A DNA stretch of 64,000 nt, from positions 1,550,001 through 1,614,000 of the forward strand of contig NZ_CP045699.1 of the NCBI RefSeq assembly GCF_009601765.2, given 5' to 3'. Shown one piece after another: positions 9,583 to 19,200 of this stretch. The DNA comes from Vibrio algicola (lineage in GTDB: Bacteria; Pseudomonadota; Gammaproteobacteria; Enterobacterales; Vibrionaceae). Both the position numbers and the translations under genes were made by a program. The notes under the pieces were generated by a model, which was not told the DNA's origin, did no database searches, and saw only the letters and a program-made list of their open reading frames with translations. Every line of letters begins with the position of its first letter. The first letter of the stretch is position 1.

Positions 9583-10608
9583 CTAATAATGCCTCTCGAG
9601 TAATACTGCTTCTAGACGATCGCTGATACGGCTTGGGACTTGCTGTTTGACTTCATGTACCGCTTCACCAATTGCATTGATAATAGCAGATGTATCTGCT
9701 TGACCATGACTCTTAATAACAGTGCCCCGCAATCCTAGCAAACTTGCACCATTATACTGGTCGGGGTTCAGTACTTTTAGCTCATTAAATAAGCTAGAAA
9801 ATAATTTTTTTGCAATCCAGCCCTTTAACTTCGACGAACTAAAGTGGTTTTTGACTTTATCAAGAAATAAATGCGCAACACCTTCACAAGATTTTAAGCA
9901 TACATTGCCGACAAATCCATCACAAACAACCACATCCGCTACATTATGAAACAGTTGATTGCCTTCAATATAACCACAATAATTGACTTCTTTGGTTTGG
10001 GTCAGAAGCTCTGAACAGCGTTTAACCAAATCATTGCCTTTAATTTCTTCTTCACCAATATTTAAGATCGCCACTTTAGGTCGTTCATTAATATGAATTT
10101 CGGCTAAAGCGCTACCCATAACAGCAAATTGAAATAAGGTGTCGGCATCAACCGATACGTTGGCACCGAGATCGAGCATCCAGGTTTTGTTACCAGTGGT
10201 GGTCGGCAAAACACTGACCAATGCAGGGCGATCGATACCGGGTAATAATTTTAGACGAAATTTTGATAACGCCATTAGTGCACCAGTGTTACCGCAACTC
10301 ACGCAAGCATTGGCTTCATCATCTGCAACCAGATCCAAAGCAATACGCATCGAGCTGCCTACACTATTTCGCAGTGCAAGAGAAGGTTTGTCACAATTAG
10401 AAATGCATCTGTCACTATGTTTAATGACGAGACGATGGGTCGGACTAAATCCGATAGTGGTCAGTTGTTGCGTGATAAGCTCACGATCACCGACAAGAAT
10501 AACTTTCAGCTCTGGGAAATGTGACAATGCCTGCACGGCGGCAGGCACTGTTACGCGAGGACCGAAATCCCCGCCCATTGCATCAAGTGCAACGGTTATA
10601 GTTTGCAA
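9583..10608 (-). CDS. plsX: Phosphate acyltransferase PlsX
   Basis: 341 residues. PlsX makes acyl-phosphate from acyl-ACP, linking fatty acid and phospholipid synthesis. The N-terminal [11 protein letters not shown] and the [11 protein letters not shown] motif are diagnostic. The only start that keeps the conserved N-terminus is a TTG at 10608, with AAGG about seven bases upstream; the first ATG lies inside the AMGGDF motif. The gene begins 9 bp after rpmF. Confidence 0.95.
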   Translation of the reverse strand: MQTITVALDAMGGDFGPRVTVPAAVQALSHFPELKVILVGDRELITQQLTTIGFSPTHRLVIKHSDRCISNCDKPSLALRNSVGSSMRIALDLVADDEANACVSCGNTGALMALSKFRLKLLPGIDRPALVSVLPTTTGNKTWMLDLGANVSVDADTLFQFAVMGSALAEIHINERPKVAILNIGEEEIKGNDLVKRCSELLTQTKEVNYCGYIEGNQLFHNVADVVVCDGFVGNVCLKSCEGVAHLFLDKVKNHFSSSKLKGWIAKKLFSSLFNELKVLNPDQYNGASLLGLRGTVIKSHGQADTSAIINAIGEAVHEVKQQVPSRISDRLEAVLLERHY

Positions 10609-10617
10609 AGGTTAACC

Positions 10618-10788
10618 TTACTTATTGATAACCTTTTTGCCACGGTAAAAACCGTCAGCAGTCACGTTGTGACGTAGGTGAGTTTCACCTGAAGTTGCGT
10701 CTACAGATAATGAAGCTGTAGTTAGCGCATCGTGTGAACGACGCATGCCACGCATTGAACGTGATTTTTTACTTTTTTGTACGGCCAT
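10618..10788 (-). CDS. rpmF: 50S ribosomal protein L32
   Basis: 56 residues: begins [11 protein letters not shown], then [12 protein letters not shown], the highly conserved L32 core, and ends RGKKVINK. The zinc cysteines present in some L32 proteins are absent, as in E. coli. The AGGAG ribosome binding site is at 10795-10799. It lies in the universal yceD-rpmF-plsX order and may be co-transcribed with both. Confidence 0.97.
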   Translation of the reverse strand: MAVQKSKKSRSMRGMRRSHDALTTASLSVDATSGETHLRHNVTADGFYRGKKVINK

Positions 10789-10832
10789 GACCCTACTCCT
10801 TTGTTTTTAGACGTTGGTGCTTTTATCAAGGA

Positions 10833-11357
10833 CTAACGCTTCAAATTTTTTAAAACATCGAATGGATTCGGTTTGTCTTCTAGAAGTTCATCTGGAAGTT
10901 GACCAAATACCAAATTGTTTGATTTAACGCTACAAACAGATTCGTCATGCATTGCAATTTGAGGTAATTCTAGAATGAACTCGTCTTCCACTAATTTAAT
11001 CAAATCCAACTCACCGTACTCGTTTAGATCTACCAAATCGTACTCTTCCGGTGCGTCTTGTTCACTTTTCTCATTATAATAAGGAGTACAAGTGAACTCT
11101 ACTTCACACAAATGGGTGAAGTTTTGATTACAGCGTTGACACTCTAAATCAACTTCAACGTTAGCTTTACCAGAGATAACGGTGAGTCGCTGTTCATCTA
11201 ACTCAAAACTCAATGTGACTTCTGCGTCACGTTTAACGCCTTCAGTTAACTCGGCAATTTGCTTTAATAAACTGACTTGGATTATACCTTGATAATCTAA
11301 GCGTTTTTGAGCAGATTTTGCTGGGTCTACTGTACGCGGTATTTTTACCTTTTGCAT
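10833..11357 (-). CDS. yceD: YceD family protein (DUF177), linked to 23S rRNA accumulation
   Basis: 174 residues. The family affects 23S rRNA levels in plants and E. coli; the biochemical role is not settled. Four conserved elements are seen: the N-terminal MQKVKIPRTVDPAKSAQKR, the CQRCNQ pair, an acidic centre EYDLVDLNEYGELDL with EDEFILELPQIA, and a C-terminal NPFDVLKNLKR. A good promoter ends only 9 bp before the ATG, so the message would be almost without leader. It is followed by rpmF. Confidence 0.93.
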   Translation of the reverse strand: MQKVKIPRTVDPAKSAQKRLDYQGIIQVSLLKQIAELTEGVKRDAEVTLSFELDEQRLTVISGKANVEVDLECQRCNQNFTHLCEVEFTCTPYYNEKSEQDAPEEYDLVDLNEYGELDLIKLVEDEFILELPQIAMHDESVCSVKSNNLVFGQLPDELLEDKPNPFDVLKNLKR

Positions 11358-11366
11358 AGGGCGCGA

Positions 11367-11395
11367 ATCTTATCCTTCAAAACAAATTTAGTCAA
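11367..11395 (-). promoter_or_regulatory. Promoter of yceD-rpmF(-plsX-fab)
   Basis: On the minus strand TTGACT (11390-11395), a 17-bp spacer and TAAGAT (11367-11372). The expected start of transcription is near 11360, two or three bases before the yceD ATG (11357). Confidence 0.55.
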
Positions 11396-11566
11396 AGAAA
11401 AAGGTAAAAAACTTACACTTATTCTTGCCAATTTTTTATTTAAATCTTAGCTCGAATCAAATCTATATGACGCGAACCGCTAATTGCTTTATCGTAGCGC
11501 GTAACATTAGTCACCACTTTAGTGCTATAACCTTTATTAGCGTTACTGACTTTAGGTACAACCATA

Positions 11567-12154
11567 ATGCAGCATACCAACTTAATTCTAGCCTCTACTT
11601 CCGTTTACCGAAAAGCCTTGCTAGAAAAATTATCGATACCCTTTAGCACACTCGAACCTCAGTGTGATGAAACCCCACTGGCTGGTGAAAGCGCGCAACA
11701 ATTGGTGAGGCGACTGGCACAAGCAAAAGCGCAATCTTGCCATTTAAACCCCAACCAACATCATTTAGTGATTGGTTCTGATCAAGTTTGCGTGATTGAT
11801 GACCAGATTATAGGTAAACCGCTTGATCGTGACAATGCTATTGCTCAATTATCCCAAGCCAATGGCCGTGCTATTACCTTTTATACCGGTGTGGCTTTGT
11901 ATAACTCTGCCACCTCAGAATGTGAGGTACAGCTAGATACTTTTATCGTTCATTTCCGTCAACTAACCGTCAAACAAATCGAAAACTATGTCGATAAAGA
12001 ACAACCTTTCTATTGTGCCGGCAGTTTTAAAAGTGAAGGCTTAGGCATTGCCCTGTTTCAACGCTTAGAAGGCATCGATCCCAATAGTTTAATCGGCCTG
12101 CCACTTATCACGTTAACCGACATGTTAGCGCGACAAGGGTTCGACGTACTTTAA
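11567..12154 (+). CDS. Maf-family nucleoside triphosphate pyrophosphatase (YceF type)
   Basis: 195 residues, cytoplasmic. The Maf motif [14 protein letters not shown] is at residues 9-22, with GSDQV and the C-terminal [23 protein letters not shown] typical of the YceF subgroup, which hydrolyses modified nucleotides such as m7GTP. Divergent from yceD; converges with rluC (10-bp gap). This neighbourhood matches yceF in E. coli. Confidence 0.92.
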   Translation: MQHTNLILASTSVYRKALLEKLSIPFSTLEPQCDETPLAGESAQQLVRRLAQAKAQSCHLNPNQHHLVIGSDQVCVIDDQIIGKPLDRDNAIAQLSQANGRAITFYTGVALYNSATSECEVQLDTFIVHFRQLTVKQIENYVDKEQPFYCAGSFKSEGLGIALFQRLEGIDPNSLIGLPLITLTDMLARQGFDVL

Positions 12155-12164
12155 ACCAGCTTGT

Positions 12165-13109
12165 TTATTGGCCGCGTAATTTCGTTAACGCGGCTTCAAG
12201 CTTGGCTTCCATTGGCGCTGATATTTCAAATTTGTCTTCCGTCGCGGGATGCGTAAATTTAATATTAGCCGCATGCAGAAATAAGCGTTTCATGCCCACT
12301 TTGGCGGTGTAAGCATCAAAACGGCGATCACCATAGCGATCATCCCAAGCAATCGGGTGACCAACATATTGGCAATGCACACGGATCTGATGGGTGCGTC
12401 CAGTAATAGGACTCGCTTGAACCAAGGTCGCATGCTCAAATTTTTCTAATACTTTAAAGCGAGTTTCAGATGGCTTACCATTTGGGTTCACACGTACAAT
12501 ACTATTGACTTCGTTTTTAAGTAATGGTGCTTTAACTGATTTACAGCTTGGCTTCCATTGCCCCATTACCAACGCGAAATAATATTTCTGTACCGTCTTT
12601 TCGCGAAACTGAGCTTGCAGATGACGCAGCGCCGAACGCTTTTTTGCCACCAACAATATGCCCGACGTATCACGGTCAATACGGTGGACTAATTCTAAAA
12701 AGCGCGCATCGGGGCGCAACGCACGTAATGCCTCAATTGCACCAAATTTCAAACCGCTCCCACCATGTACCGCAGTACCAGAAGGTTTATTTAGAATAAG
12801 TAGGCTGTCATCTTCAAAAATAATACAGTTTTCAAGTTGCGACACTTTATCAAGCTTAGTACTCAACTGTGGAGCATCTTCTTCTAACGTGATCCTCACC
12901 GGAGGAATACGCACCGAGTCACCCGCTTGTAATTTATATTCGGCTTTAATCCGTTTTTTATTTACTCGGACCTCTCCCTTACGCAAAATTCGATAAATCA
13001 TGCTTTTTGGGATTTGTTTAAGTTGATTGCGCAAAAAATTATCAATTCTTTGCCCTGCCATATCGGCATCAATCTCGACAAATTTTATTTCAGTTTTAAT
13101 TTCGTTCAT
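12165..13109 (-). CDS. rluC: 23S rRNA pseudouridine synthase RluC (955/2504/2580)
   Basis: 314 residues. An S4 RNA-binding domain (about 20-80, with RIDNFLRNQL) precedes a RluA-type catalytic domain with the catalytic Asp145 in LVHRIDRDTSG. Ends in the family motif HAANIKFTHP followed by a basic tail. The ATG at 13109 matches the family N-terminus. No ribosome binding site precedes it; instead a -10 box lies seven bases upstream. A TTG 21 bases further up lies inside that promoter and is rejected. Divergent from rne, as in E. coli. Confidence 0.94.
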   Translation of the reverse strand: MNEIKTEIKFVEIDADMAGQRIDNFLRNQLKQIPKSMIYRILRKGEVRVNKKRIKAEYKLQAGDSVRIPPVRITLEEDAPQLSTKLDKVSQLENCIIFEDDSLLILNKPSGTAVHGGSGLKFGAIEALRALRPDARFLELVHRIDRDTSGILLVAKKRSALRHLQAQFREKTVQKYYFALVMGQWKPSCKSVKAPLLKNEVNSIVRVNPNGKPSETRFKVLEKFEHATLVQASPITGRTHQIRVHCQYVGHPIAWDDRYGDRRFDAYTAKVGMKRLFLHAANIKFTHPATEDKFEISAPMEAKLEAALTKLRGQ

Positions 13110-13116
13110 AGCGCGT

Positions 13117-13125
13117 ATTCTACCA
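13117..13125 (-). promoter_or_regulatory. Extended -10 promoter of rluC
   Basis: On the minus strand TGGTAGAAT forms an extended -10 element. The ATG at 13109 is seven bases after it, so transcription would start at or next to the start codon. Confidence 0.45.
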
Positions 13126-13346
13126 CTCAAATGGCGACATGTGTCACAATAATAACCAAACCATTATTACTATTTTATCCCGTTGCCTAGTCATTGCACT
13201 GTAATTGTTCAAAAAATAACACATGTACAGGCTAAAAAACTGATTTATAACGTTATTATCCATGATACAAATCACTATCCTAAGTGCATTGTTTAAAGTT
13301 AACCACAGGTTTTCCTATTTATTTACTCACTTTACAACAAAGCTGA

Positions 13347-13375
13347 TTGCCGATATTTCTTGGCGCTGCTATAGT
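13347..13375 (+). promoter_or_regulatory. Probable rne promoter
   Basis: TTGCCG (13347-13352), a 17-bp spacer and TATAGT (13370-13375). Transcription would start near 13382 and leave a leader of about 320 nt, similar to the 361-nt leader of E. coli rne. Confidence 0.55.
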
Positions 13376-13381
13376 TCACAC

Positions 13382-13704
13382 CTGCAAATGGTAGATTGAA
13401 TATTTCCTATACAATTTCATCCCACTCATTTGCAATTTTGAGTAGAAAGCTTCTTATGTGCGTGCTGCATTTGGCGTAAGACATAACACTAAGAAGATCA
13501 ACTTATCGCCTACTCACGTAACCAATGCAGAAGTAATACCGACTCGAATCGGACCAGGCAATCTTATATTGTCTGGTGACTATTGTGCCCCAGAGCATCC
13601 CCTTTACAGCCGTGAGGCTGAAGCCAAAGCCATGGGATCTGGCACCTTTGGACGACTAAAGCGATAAGCAATTATCACGAAGAAAAACAACGAGAAAAAA
13701 CACA
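13382..13704 (+). promoter_or_regulatory. rne 5' untranslated leader with autoregulatory structure (rne5-like)
   Basis: A long non-coding stretch before rne. In E. coli the equivalent leader folds into hairpins that RNase E itself cuts, so that enzyme level controls its own mRNA. Here the most structured part is about 13575-13665: CAGCCGTGAGGCTG is a small stem-loop, and TGAAGCCAAAGCCATGGGATCTGGCA follows in the region that matches the place of the E. coli hairpins. A purine-rich A tract leads to the ATG. A 69-codon reading frame inside it has no ribosome binding site and looks accidental. Confidence 0.6.
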
Positions 13705-16700
13705 ATGAAAAGAATGTTGATCAACGCGACTCAAAAAGAAGAGTTGCGCGTCGCATTAGTTGATGGTCAAAAGCTATTTGATTTAGATATCGAAAGCCCA
13801 GGCCATGAATCTAAGAAAGCAAATATTTATAAAGGCCGTATTACACGCGTAGAACCAAGCTTAGAGGCTGCATTTGTAGACTACGGAGCAGATCGCCACG
13901 GTTTCCTTCCCCTTAAAGAAATTGCCAAAGAATATTTCCCTGCTGGTTACACTTACCAAGGCCGCCCTAGCATTAAAGAAGTGCTAAAAGAAGGTCAAGA
14001 AGTAATTGTACAGGTTGAGAAAGAAGAACGCGGTCAAAAAGGCGCAGCCTTAACCACCTTCATTTCTTTAGCAGGCAGCTATTTAGTTCTTATGCCTAAT
14101 AACCCTCGTGCCGGCGGTATTTCTCGTCGCATCGAAGGTGATGAGCGCACCCAATTAAAAGCCGCATTAAGCACTTTAGAATTACCACACGGCATGGGAC
14201 TGATTGTTCGTACCGCTGGCGTAGGTAAAACAGCAGAAGAGCTTGAATGGGATCTTAAATTCCTATTAAAGCAATGGACTGCGGTTAAAGGCGCAGCGGA
14301 TACCGCTCCTGCCCCGTTCTTAATTCACCAAGAAAGTAACGTTATTGTTCGCGCAATTCGTGATTATCTACGTCGTGATATCGGTGAAATCCTTATCGAT
14401 AGCAACACCATTTATGAACGCGCTAAAGAACATATCGAAGTGGTTCGTCCAGATTTCGTTTCTCGTGTCAAAAAGTACGATGGTGAGATCCCTCTATTTA
14501 CTCACTACCAAATTGAAACTCAAATCGAATCGGCTTTCCAACGAGAAGTTCGTCTACCTTCTGGTGGTTCAATCGTTATTGATCCTACTGAAGCATTGAC
14601 TTCGATTGATATCAACTCAGCGCGCGCCACCAAAGGCAGCGACATCGAAGAAACCGCATTAAATACTAACCTTGAAGCTGCAGATGAAATTGCTCGTCAA
14701 TTGCGTCTACGCGACTTAGGTGGTTTAGTGGTGATCGACTTTATCGATATGACCCCAGTTCGTCATCAGCGTGAAGTAGAAACTCGCATGCGTGACGCGG
14801 TTCGTATGGATCGTGCTCGTGTTCAAATCGGTCGTATTTCTCGCTTCGGTTTGCTTGAAATGTCTCGTCAACGCTTGAGTCCATCTCTTGCTGAAGCGAG
14901 CCATCATATTTGCCCTCGCTGTAGCGGTACCGGTGTCGTGCGTGACAATGAATCATTAGCATTATCGGTATTACGTTTAATTGAAGAAGAATCGCTAAAA
15001 GACAACAGTTCGCAAGTGCTTGCGGTTGTCCCTGTGCCTATTGCGTCTTACTTATTGAATGAAAAACGCAAATCGATTCAACATATCGAGAAAAACCAGC
15101 AAGTTAACATTATTGTTGTGCCAAATGCAGACATGGAAACGCCACACTTTGATGTCGTTCGTTTACGTGATGGCGAAGAACACAAGATTTTGTCTTACTT
15201 ATTGCCTCAACGTGTTGAAGCGATTAAAGAAGCAGAAAGCCGTGAACCTGTGGCAACCATTAAGCCTCGTCGTATTGAAGAACCTGTGCTAAAAGGTTTT
15301 GCTGCATCGGAACCGGCTCCAGCGCCAACTGCTGCGCCAGTAACCCCCGTTGCCACCACTGCGCCAAAAGCAGAAAAATCGGGCGGTTTCTTTAAAGCCA
15401 TTGCCAACTTCTTCTTAGGTTCAAGTGAGCCCGCGAAAGAAGAAGCACCGAAAGAAGTGGAAAAACCAAAAGTTCAGCCACGCAACAAGCGTAATGAGCA
15501 AGGTAATAACCGTAACCGTAATAATAATTATCGTGACCGTAACGATCGTAATAATCGTAACGACCGCAATAATGATTCGCGTAATAACGAGCAGCGCAAT
15601 AAGCGTCGTAAACCTCGTGAAGATGAACAAGTACAACCACTTGATACCAAAGTTGAGCAAGAAGTTCGTCAAGAAAGAAAACGCAAACCTAAGCAAGACA
15701 GAAAATCTGCAGCGCAGACTAAAGACACCAGTAAACTGGCAGAACAAGGTCAGCAAATAGCGGCAGATGCTCAAGCGAACGTAACCACATCTCACGAAGA
15801 AAAAACCACGCAAGTGAAACAGCGTCGTCAACGTCGTCAGATGAAGAAAAAAGTTCGTGTTAATCAACCGGCCAAAGAAGAAGAAACCGTCACTGCGGTA
15901 GCAACTTCTGATGCCAATGCTGTTGTAGCGACTGAAACCGTATCGACAGAAGCTGTTTCGACTGAAACAACTGCGACCAACACCGAAGCGAAGGTTGAGC
16001 AAAAAGAAGACGGTCAGCAACGTCGTAATCGCCGTTCACCTCGTCACCTTCGTGCTAGCGGTCAACGTCGTCGCCGTACTCGTGACCGTCGTCCTAATCC
16101 ATACCGCTTACGTTCTGGTGGTGTTGCCTCTCCTGAGATGGCAATGGGTAAAGTTTGGCCGCAATATACGCCAAACAAACCACAACACCATGCACAAACA
16201 CCTGTGGTACAAGATATCGCGCTAGCTCAAGAGCAAGTAGCAGACGTTCAAACAACCAATACCGTTGAAGCTAAAGTAAGCTTTGGTGGCGTTGCTTGTC
16301 CTGAAATGTCGATGGGCAAAGTGGTTATCTACCGTCCAAAAGCTATCGAGCAACAAGTTCAAGCGCCAATTGAGCCTACAGCTAAGCCGGCACCAACGGC
16401 TAAAGTCGAGCCAGTAGCAGCGCCTGTGGTAACCACACCAGAAGTCACACCAGTGGTTGAAGCTCCTGTTGCGGTTGCTACCACGCCAGTTGAAGATAAA
16501 GTTATGGCACAAGCTACAGCCGAAACTTCAGCGGTTAAAGTTGAAACTGAAGTCAAGCCAGTTGCAAAAGCAGCTCAAGCACCCGCGACAGCGCCGAGCG
16601 ACGTTAAAGTGAAAACTCACATTAGCGCACCAATGGCAAAAGCATCGGGTTCTGGTGAACTAAAAGACATCACTGTCGTGGCAGCGCCTTTCCGCACCTC

Positions 16701-16782
16701 AACTTACACGGGCAAAGTTGCCGGTAGTAACAGTGCGGCAGGACAAGCATCAGCAGCAATGTCGAAAACACTCAGTGAGTAA
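13705..16782 (+). CDS. rne: Ribonuclease E
   Basis: 1025 residues. RNase E is the main endonuclease of mRNA decay and rRNA/tRNA processing and the scaffold of the degradosome. N-terminal half: S1 domain (about 35-125), DNase I-like catalytic part with [28 protein letters not shown] and the second Asp in VVIDFIDM, then the Zn-link CPRCSGTG (about 404-409). C-terminal half is unstructured: a short amphipathic helix [14 protein letters not shown] (about 560-573, membrane anchor), an Arg/Asn-rich RNA-binding stretch (about 595-640), a second basic block [16 protein letters not shown], then two related motifs [10 protein letters not shown] and CPEMSMGKV, and a proline/alanine/valine-rich tail. Its own leader probably controls it. 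Confidence 0.97.
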   Translation: MKRMLINATQKEELRVALVDGQKLFDLDIESPGHESKKANIYKGRITRVEPSLEAAFVDYGADRHGFLPLKEIAKEYFPAGYTYQGRPSIKEVLKEGQEVIVQVEKEERGQKGAALTTFISLAGSYLVLMPNNPRAGGISRRIEGDERTQLKAALSTLELPHGMGLIVRTAGVGKTAEELEWDLKFLLKQWTAVKGAADTAPAPFLIHQESNVIVRAIRDYLRRDIGEILIDSNTIYERAKEHIEVVRPDFVSRVKKYDGEIPLFTHYQIETQIESAFQREVRLPSGGSIVIDPTEALTSIDINSARATKGSDIEETALNTNLEAADEIARQLRLRDLGGLVVIDFIDMTPVRHQREVETRMRDAVRMDRARVQIGRISRFGLLEMSRQRLSPSLAEASHHICPRCSGTGVVRDNESLALSVLRLIEEESLKDNSSQVLAVVPVPIASYLLNEKRKSIQHIEKNQQVNIIVVPNADMETPHFDVVRLRDGEEHKILSYLLPQRVEAIKEAESREPVATIKPRRIEEPVLKGFAASEPAPAPTAAPVTPVATTAPKAEKSGGFFKAIANFFLGSSEPAKEEAPKEVEKPKVQPRNKRNEQGNNRNRNNNYRDRNDRNNRNDRNNDSRNNEQRNKRRKPREDEQVQPLDTKVEQEVRQERKRKPKQDRKSAAQTKDTSKLAEQGQQIAADAQANVTTSHEEKTTQVKQRRQRRQMKKKVRVNQPAKEEETVTAVATSDANAVVATETVSTEAVSTETTATNTEAKVEQKEDGQQRRNRRSPRHLRASGQRRRRTRDRRPNPYRLRSGGVASPEMAMGKVWPQYTPNKPQHHAQTPVVQDIALAQEQVADVQTTNTVEAKVSFGGVACPEMSMGKVVIYRPKAIEQQVQAPIEPTAKPAPTAKVEPVAAPVVTTPEVTPVVEAPVAVATTPVEDKVMAQATAETSAVKVETEVKPVAKAAQAPATAPSDVKVKTHISAPMAKASGSGELKDITVVAAPFRTSTYTGKVAGSNSAAGQASAAMSKTLSE

Positions 16783-16815
16783 TACTTAATTACCCACTTG
16801 GTAAATTAATAATAT

Positions 16816-16842
16816 AAAGACCACCTCGTGTGGTCTTTTTTA
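16816..16842 (+). terminator. rne terminator
   Basis: Perfect 9-bp stem AAAGACCAC / GTGGTCTTT around a 5-nt loop, followed by a T-run, 33 bp after the rne stop. Confidence 0.85.
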
Positions 16843-16899
16843 TTATTGAATATAAACAACACAATCATTGATACTGACACTTAAACTGACCTCTATTAT

Positions 16900-17166
16900 T
16901 AGGGGCTGTTGATCTTTCGTGATTAAATTTTGTTCGAGATAAAAGCCTTTTAATCGAGGCAAGTCGATTGAAGCCTAGTTATTCTAAGTAAATGAGACTT
17001 AACGAAGAGTAAAAGGCTTTTAGCCGAACCCTTCGGGCTGCGTTTGTTGGTCTTTTCTACTTCGTCATCGGCTTTTCGTGTAGCCAGCTACACCACAAAG
17101 CCTCTTCCTTATATAAAAACCCAACAATTCGCAGCAAAAACAACCACGAAAGATCAACAGCCCCTA
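16900..17166. mobile_element. 267-bp MITE-like element with 22-bp perfect inverted ends
   Basis: The left end TAGGGGCTGTTGATCTTTCG+TG (16900-16921) is repeated exactly in reverse at 17145-17166. The match continues imperfectly for several more bases inwards. The outermost TA at both ends can be read as a 2-bp target duplication around GGGGCTG ends, as for IS630/Tc1-type elements. There is no transposase frame inside. The interior holds small inverted repeats such as AGCCGAACCCTTCGGGCT and an AAAAGCCTTTT / AAAAGGCTTTT pair. A 13-base copy of the outer end occurs again at 51120-51132. Confidence 0.75.
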
Positions 17167-17260
17167 GCCTCTTCAATCTGTTTCATTAATGGGAAATAAG
17201 GATCACACTTACAGAAGATGTTGCAGTTATTTCAACCATTCTGTAACATTCGCATGCAAT

Positions 17261-17426
17261 TAATACCAATCAAAGTAATTAGATGATCAGATATTGCGTA
17301 GAAAAAAAGCTTGAGAACAAAGCGTAAATTTTCGATTAGTAGTATTCTACAATCAAAATTTACAACGTAGTTATCGAGATTTTTAACCAGCAAGGATGAC
17401 CAGATAGTTACTGCGATTGGTATAAT
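17261..17426. repeat. 166-bp palindromic repeat element (second MITE-like family)
   Basis: Ends TAATACCAATC (17261-17271) and GATTGGTATAA (17415-17425) are inverted copies, with an imperfect match running inwards for about 30 bp. The centre is a strong hairpin: GTAAATTTT, GATT and GTAG pair with CTAC, AATC and AAAATTTAC. No coding sequence is credible. It lies about 95 bp from the 267-bp element, in the gap between rne and the SulP gene. Confidence 0.65.
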
Positions 17427-17512
17427 CACCCACCGAGTTAACTGTAATCTTTTAACACTCAGTTTCTGCAGTTTAATGACGTGGCTATTCCCTTACCTAA
17501 AACTGAGAATAC

Positions 17513-19072
17513 ATGTTCGAATTTCCACAAATTTCTACTCAATCTATCAAAAATGATGTTCTATCTGGTTTAACCGTCGCCTTAGCATTGGTCCCTGAAG
17601 CTGTCGCTTTCGCCTTTGTTGCTGGCGTTGACCCTATGGTTGGTTTATACGCCGCCTTCATTATGGGTTTAATGACATCCATCTTCGGTGGTCGTCCTGG
17701 AATGATCTCAGGCGCAACCGGTGCAACCGCTGTTGTTATGGTCAGCTTAGTCGCTGTTCATGGCGTACAATATTTATTTGCCGCAGTGTTATTAGTCGGC
17801 ATACTGCAAATTGCTGCCGGCATTTTAAAACTGGGCAAATTTATCCGTATCGTACCGCACCCAGTTATGATCGGGTTTGTTAACGGCTTAGCGATTGTGA
17901 TCTTTACCGCTCAATTAGGTCAATTCAAAGCACCTGATATCAATGGCATCATGACTTGGTTACCACAAGGTCAAATGATGATCATGTTGGGCCTTGTTGC
18001 ATTAACTATGGCAATTATTTATTTTTTACCTAAATTAACCAAAGCTATCCCTTCGTCCCTAGTGGCGATTGTTGTGGTAACTGCGATTACCCAAGTGTTT
18101 AACTTTGATACTCGTACTGTGGTCGATTTCTTACGTACCATGTCTGGCGATCCAAGCTCGACACTTGCGGGTGATTTACCGAAATTTGCCATTCCGGCTG
18201 TACCATTTACTTTTGAAACACTGAAAATTATTTTCCCTTATGCCTTAATTATCGCCTCAATTGGTCTGATTGAATCACTACTGACATTAACTGTGGTTGA
18301 TGAAATGACCAATACTCGTGGTAAAGGTAACCGTGAGTGTATCGGTCAAGGTATTGGTAACTTAACTTGTTCAGTGTTTGGCGCTATGGGTGGTTGCGCT
18401 ATGATTGGTCAATCGATGATCAACATTAACTCAGGTGGACGTGGTCGTTTATCTGGTTTTGTTGGCGCTGTTGCTCTACTGTGCTTTATTTTATTTACTG
18501 CTAAGTGGATTGAAATGATCCCATTAGCAGCATTAGTTGGCGTCATGTTTATGGTGGTCATTGGCACATTTGAATGGGCAACCTTTAAACTGGCTCGTCG
18601 CGTACCAAAACAAGATTTCTTTATCATTATCTTAGTGACTATCGTAACCGTGATGACAGACCTTGCGGTTGCGGTTGGTGTTGGTGTCGTTGCTTCTGCA
18701 TTAATGTTTGCATGGCAACACGCGAAACACATCAATGCCGTTTCTTCTATTGATAAAGACGGCTCAAAAGTTTATAAAATAAACGGTCCAATCTTCTTTG
18801 GTTCTGCCTCACATTTTACCGATCTGTTTGACGCACAAAACGATCCACAAGATGTTATTGTCGATTTTGCTCAGTCACGCGTAGCGGATCATTCAGCAAT
18901 TGAAGCGATTGAAACCATTGCCGAGCGTTACTCTAAACAAGGTAAAACTCTACATTTACGTCACCTAAGCCAAGATTGCCACACCTTGCTGCATAAAGCC
19001 GGCAGCTTAGTGGAAATTAACGTAAAAGAAGATCCAACTTATAAAGTGATCACTGATTTACTCGCCGATTAA
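17513..19072 (+). CDS. SulP/SLC26-family inorganic anion transporter
   Basis: 519 residues, inner membrane. The first 390 residues are hydrophobic with about 12-14 membrane segments and the family patterns LVPEAVAFAFVAGVDPMVGLYAAF and SGATGATAVVM near the start. A C-terminal STAS domain (about 405-519) has the usual position of a regulatory Ser (VADHSAIEAIE). Members carry sulfate, bicarbonate or dicarboxylates; the substrate cannot be told from the sequence. Follows rne in V. cholerae too. Ends at a good terminator. Confidence 0.9.
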   Translation: MFEFPQISTQSIKNDVLSGLTVALALVPEAVAFAFVAGVDPMVGLYAAFIMGLMTSIFGGRPGMISGATGATAVVMVSLVAVHGVQYLFAAVLLVGILQIAAGILKLGKFIRIVPHPVMIGFVNGLAIVIFTAQLGQFKAPDINGIMTWLPQGQMMIMLGLVALTMAIIYFLPKLTKAIPSSLVAIVVVTAITQVFNFDTRTVVDFLRTMSGDPSSTLAGDLPKFAIPAVPFTFETLKIIFPYALIIASIGLIESLLTLTVVDEMTNTRGKGNRECIGQGIGNLTCSVFGAMGGCAMIGQSMININSGGRGRLSGFVGAVALLCFILFTAKWIEMIPLAALVGVMFMVVIGTFEWATFKLARRVPKQDFFIIILVTIVTVMTDLAVAVGVGVVASALMFAWQHAKHINAVSSIDKDGSKVYKINGPIFFGSASHFTDLFDAQNDPQDVIVDFAQSRVADHSAIEAIETIAERYSKQGKTLHLRHLSQDCHTLLHKAGSLVEINVKEDPTYKVITDLLAD

Positions 19073-19097
19073 TATCGGGTATCTCTGCTAATTCATT

Positions 19098-19132
19098 CAA
19101 ACCCAGCCATTGTGCTGGGTTTATTTTTATTT
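19098..19132 (+). terminator. Terminator after the SulP gene
   Basis: Stem AAACCCAGC / GCTGGGTTT with a 6-nt loop, followed by ATTTTTATTT. Confidence 0.8.
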
Positions 19133-19200
19133 CGCTGAAACATTTTTATAAACGATGATTTGCTTTATCATTGCCCAATCATTTATTCACGGACGACTTT

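Noticed and set aside
10139..10615. 158-codon open frame opposite plsX
   Set aside because: Shadow of the plsX codon pattern; no plausible start signal.
13458..13667. 69-codon open frame in the rne leader
   Set aside because: No ribosome binding site and it lies in the structured untranslated leader expected before rne.
15421..16020. 199-codon open frame on the minus strand opposite rne
   Set aside because: It mirrors the repetitive Arg/Asn/Glu codons of the RNase E tail; composition (Phe/Cys/Arg/Leu-rich) is not protein-like and rne is certain on the other strand.
17232..17429. 65-codon open frame within the 166-bp palindromic element
   Set aside because: Made of inverted repeat sequence; unlikely to be coding.
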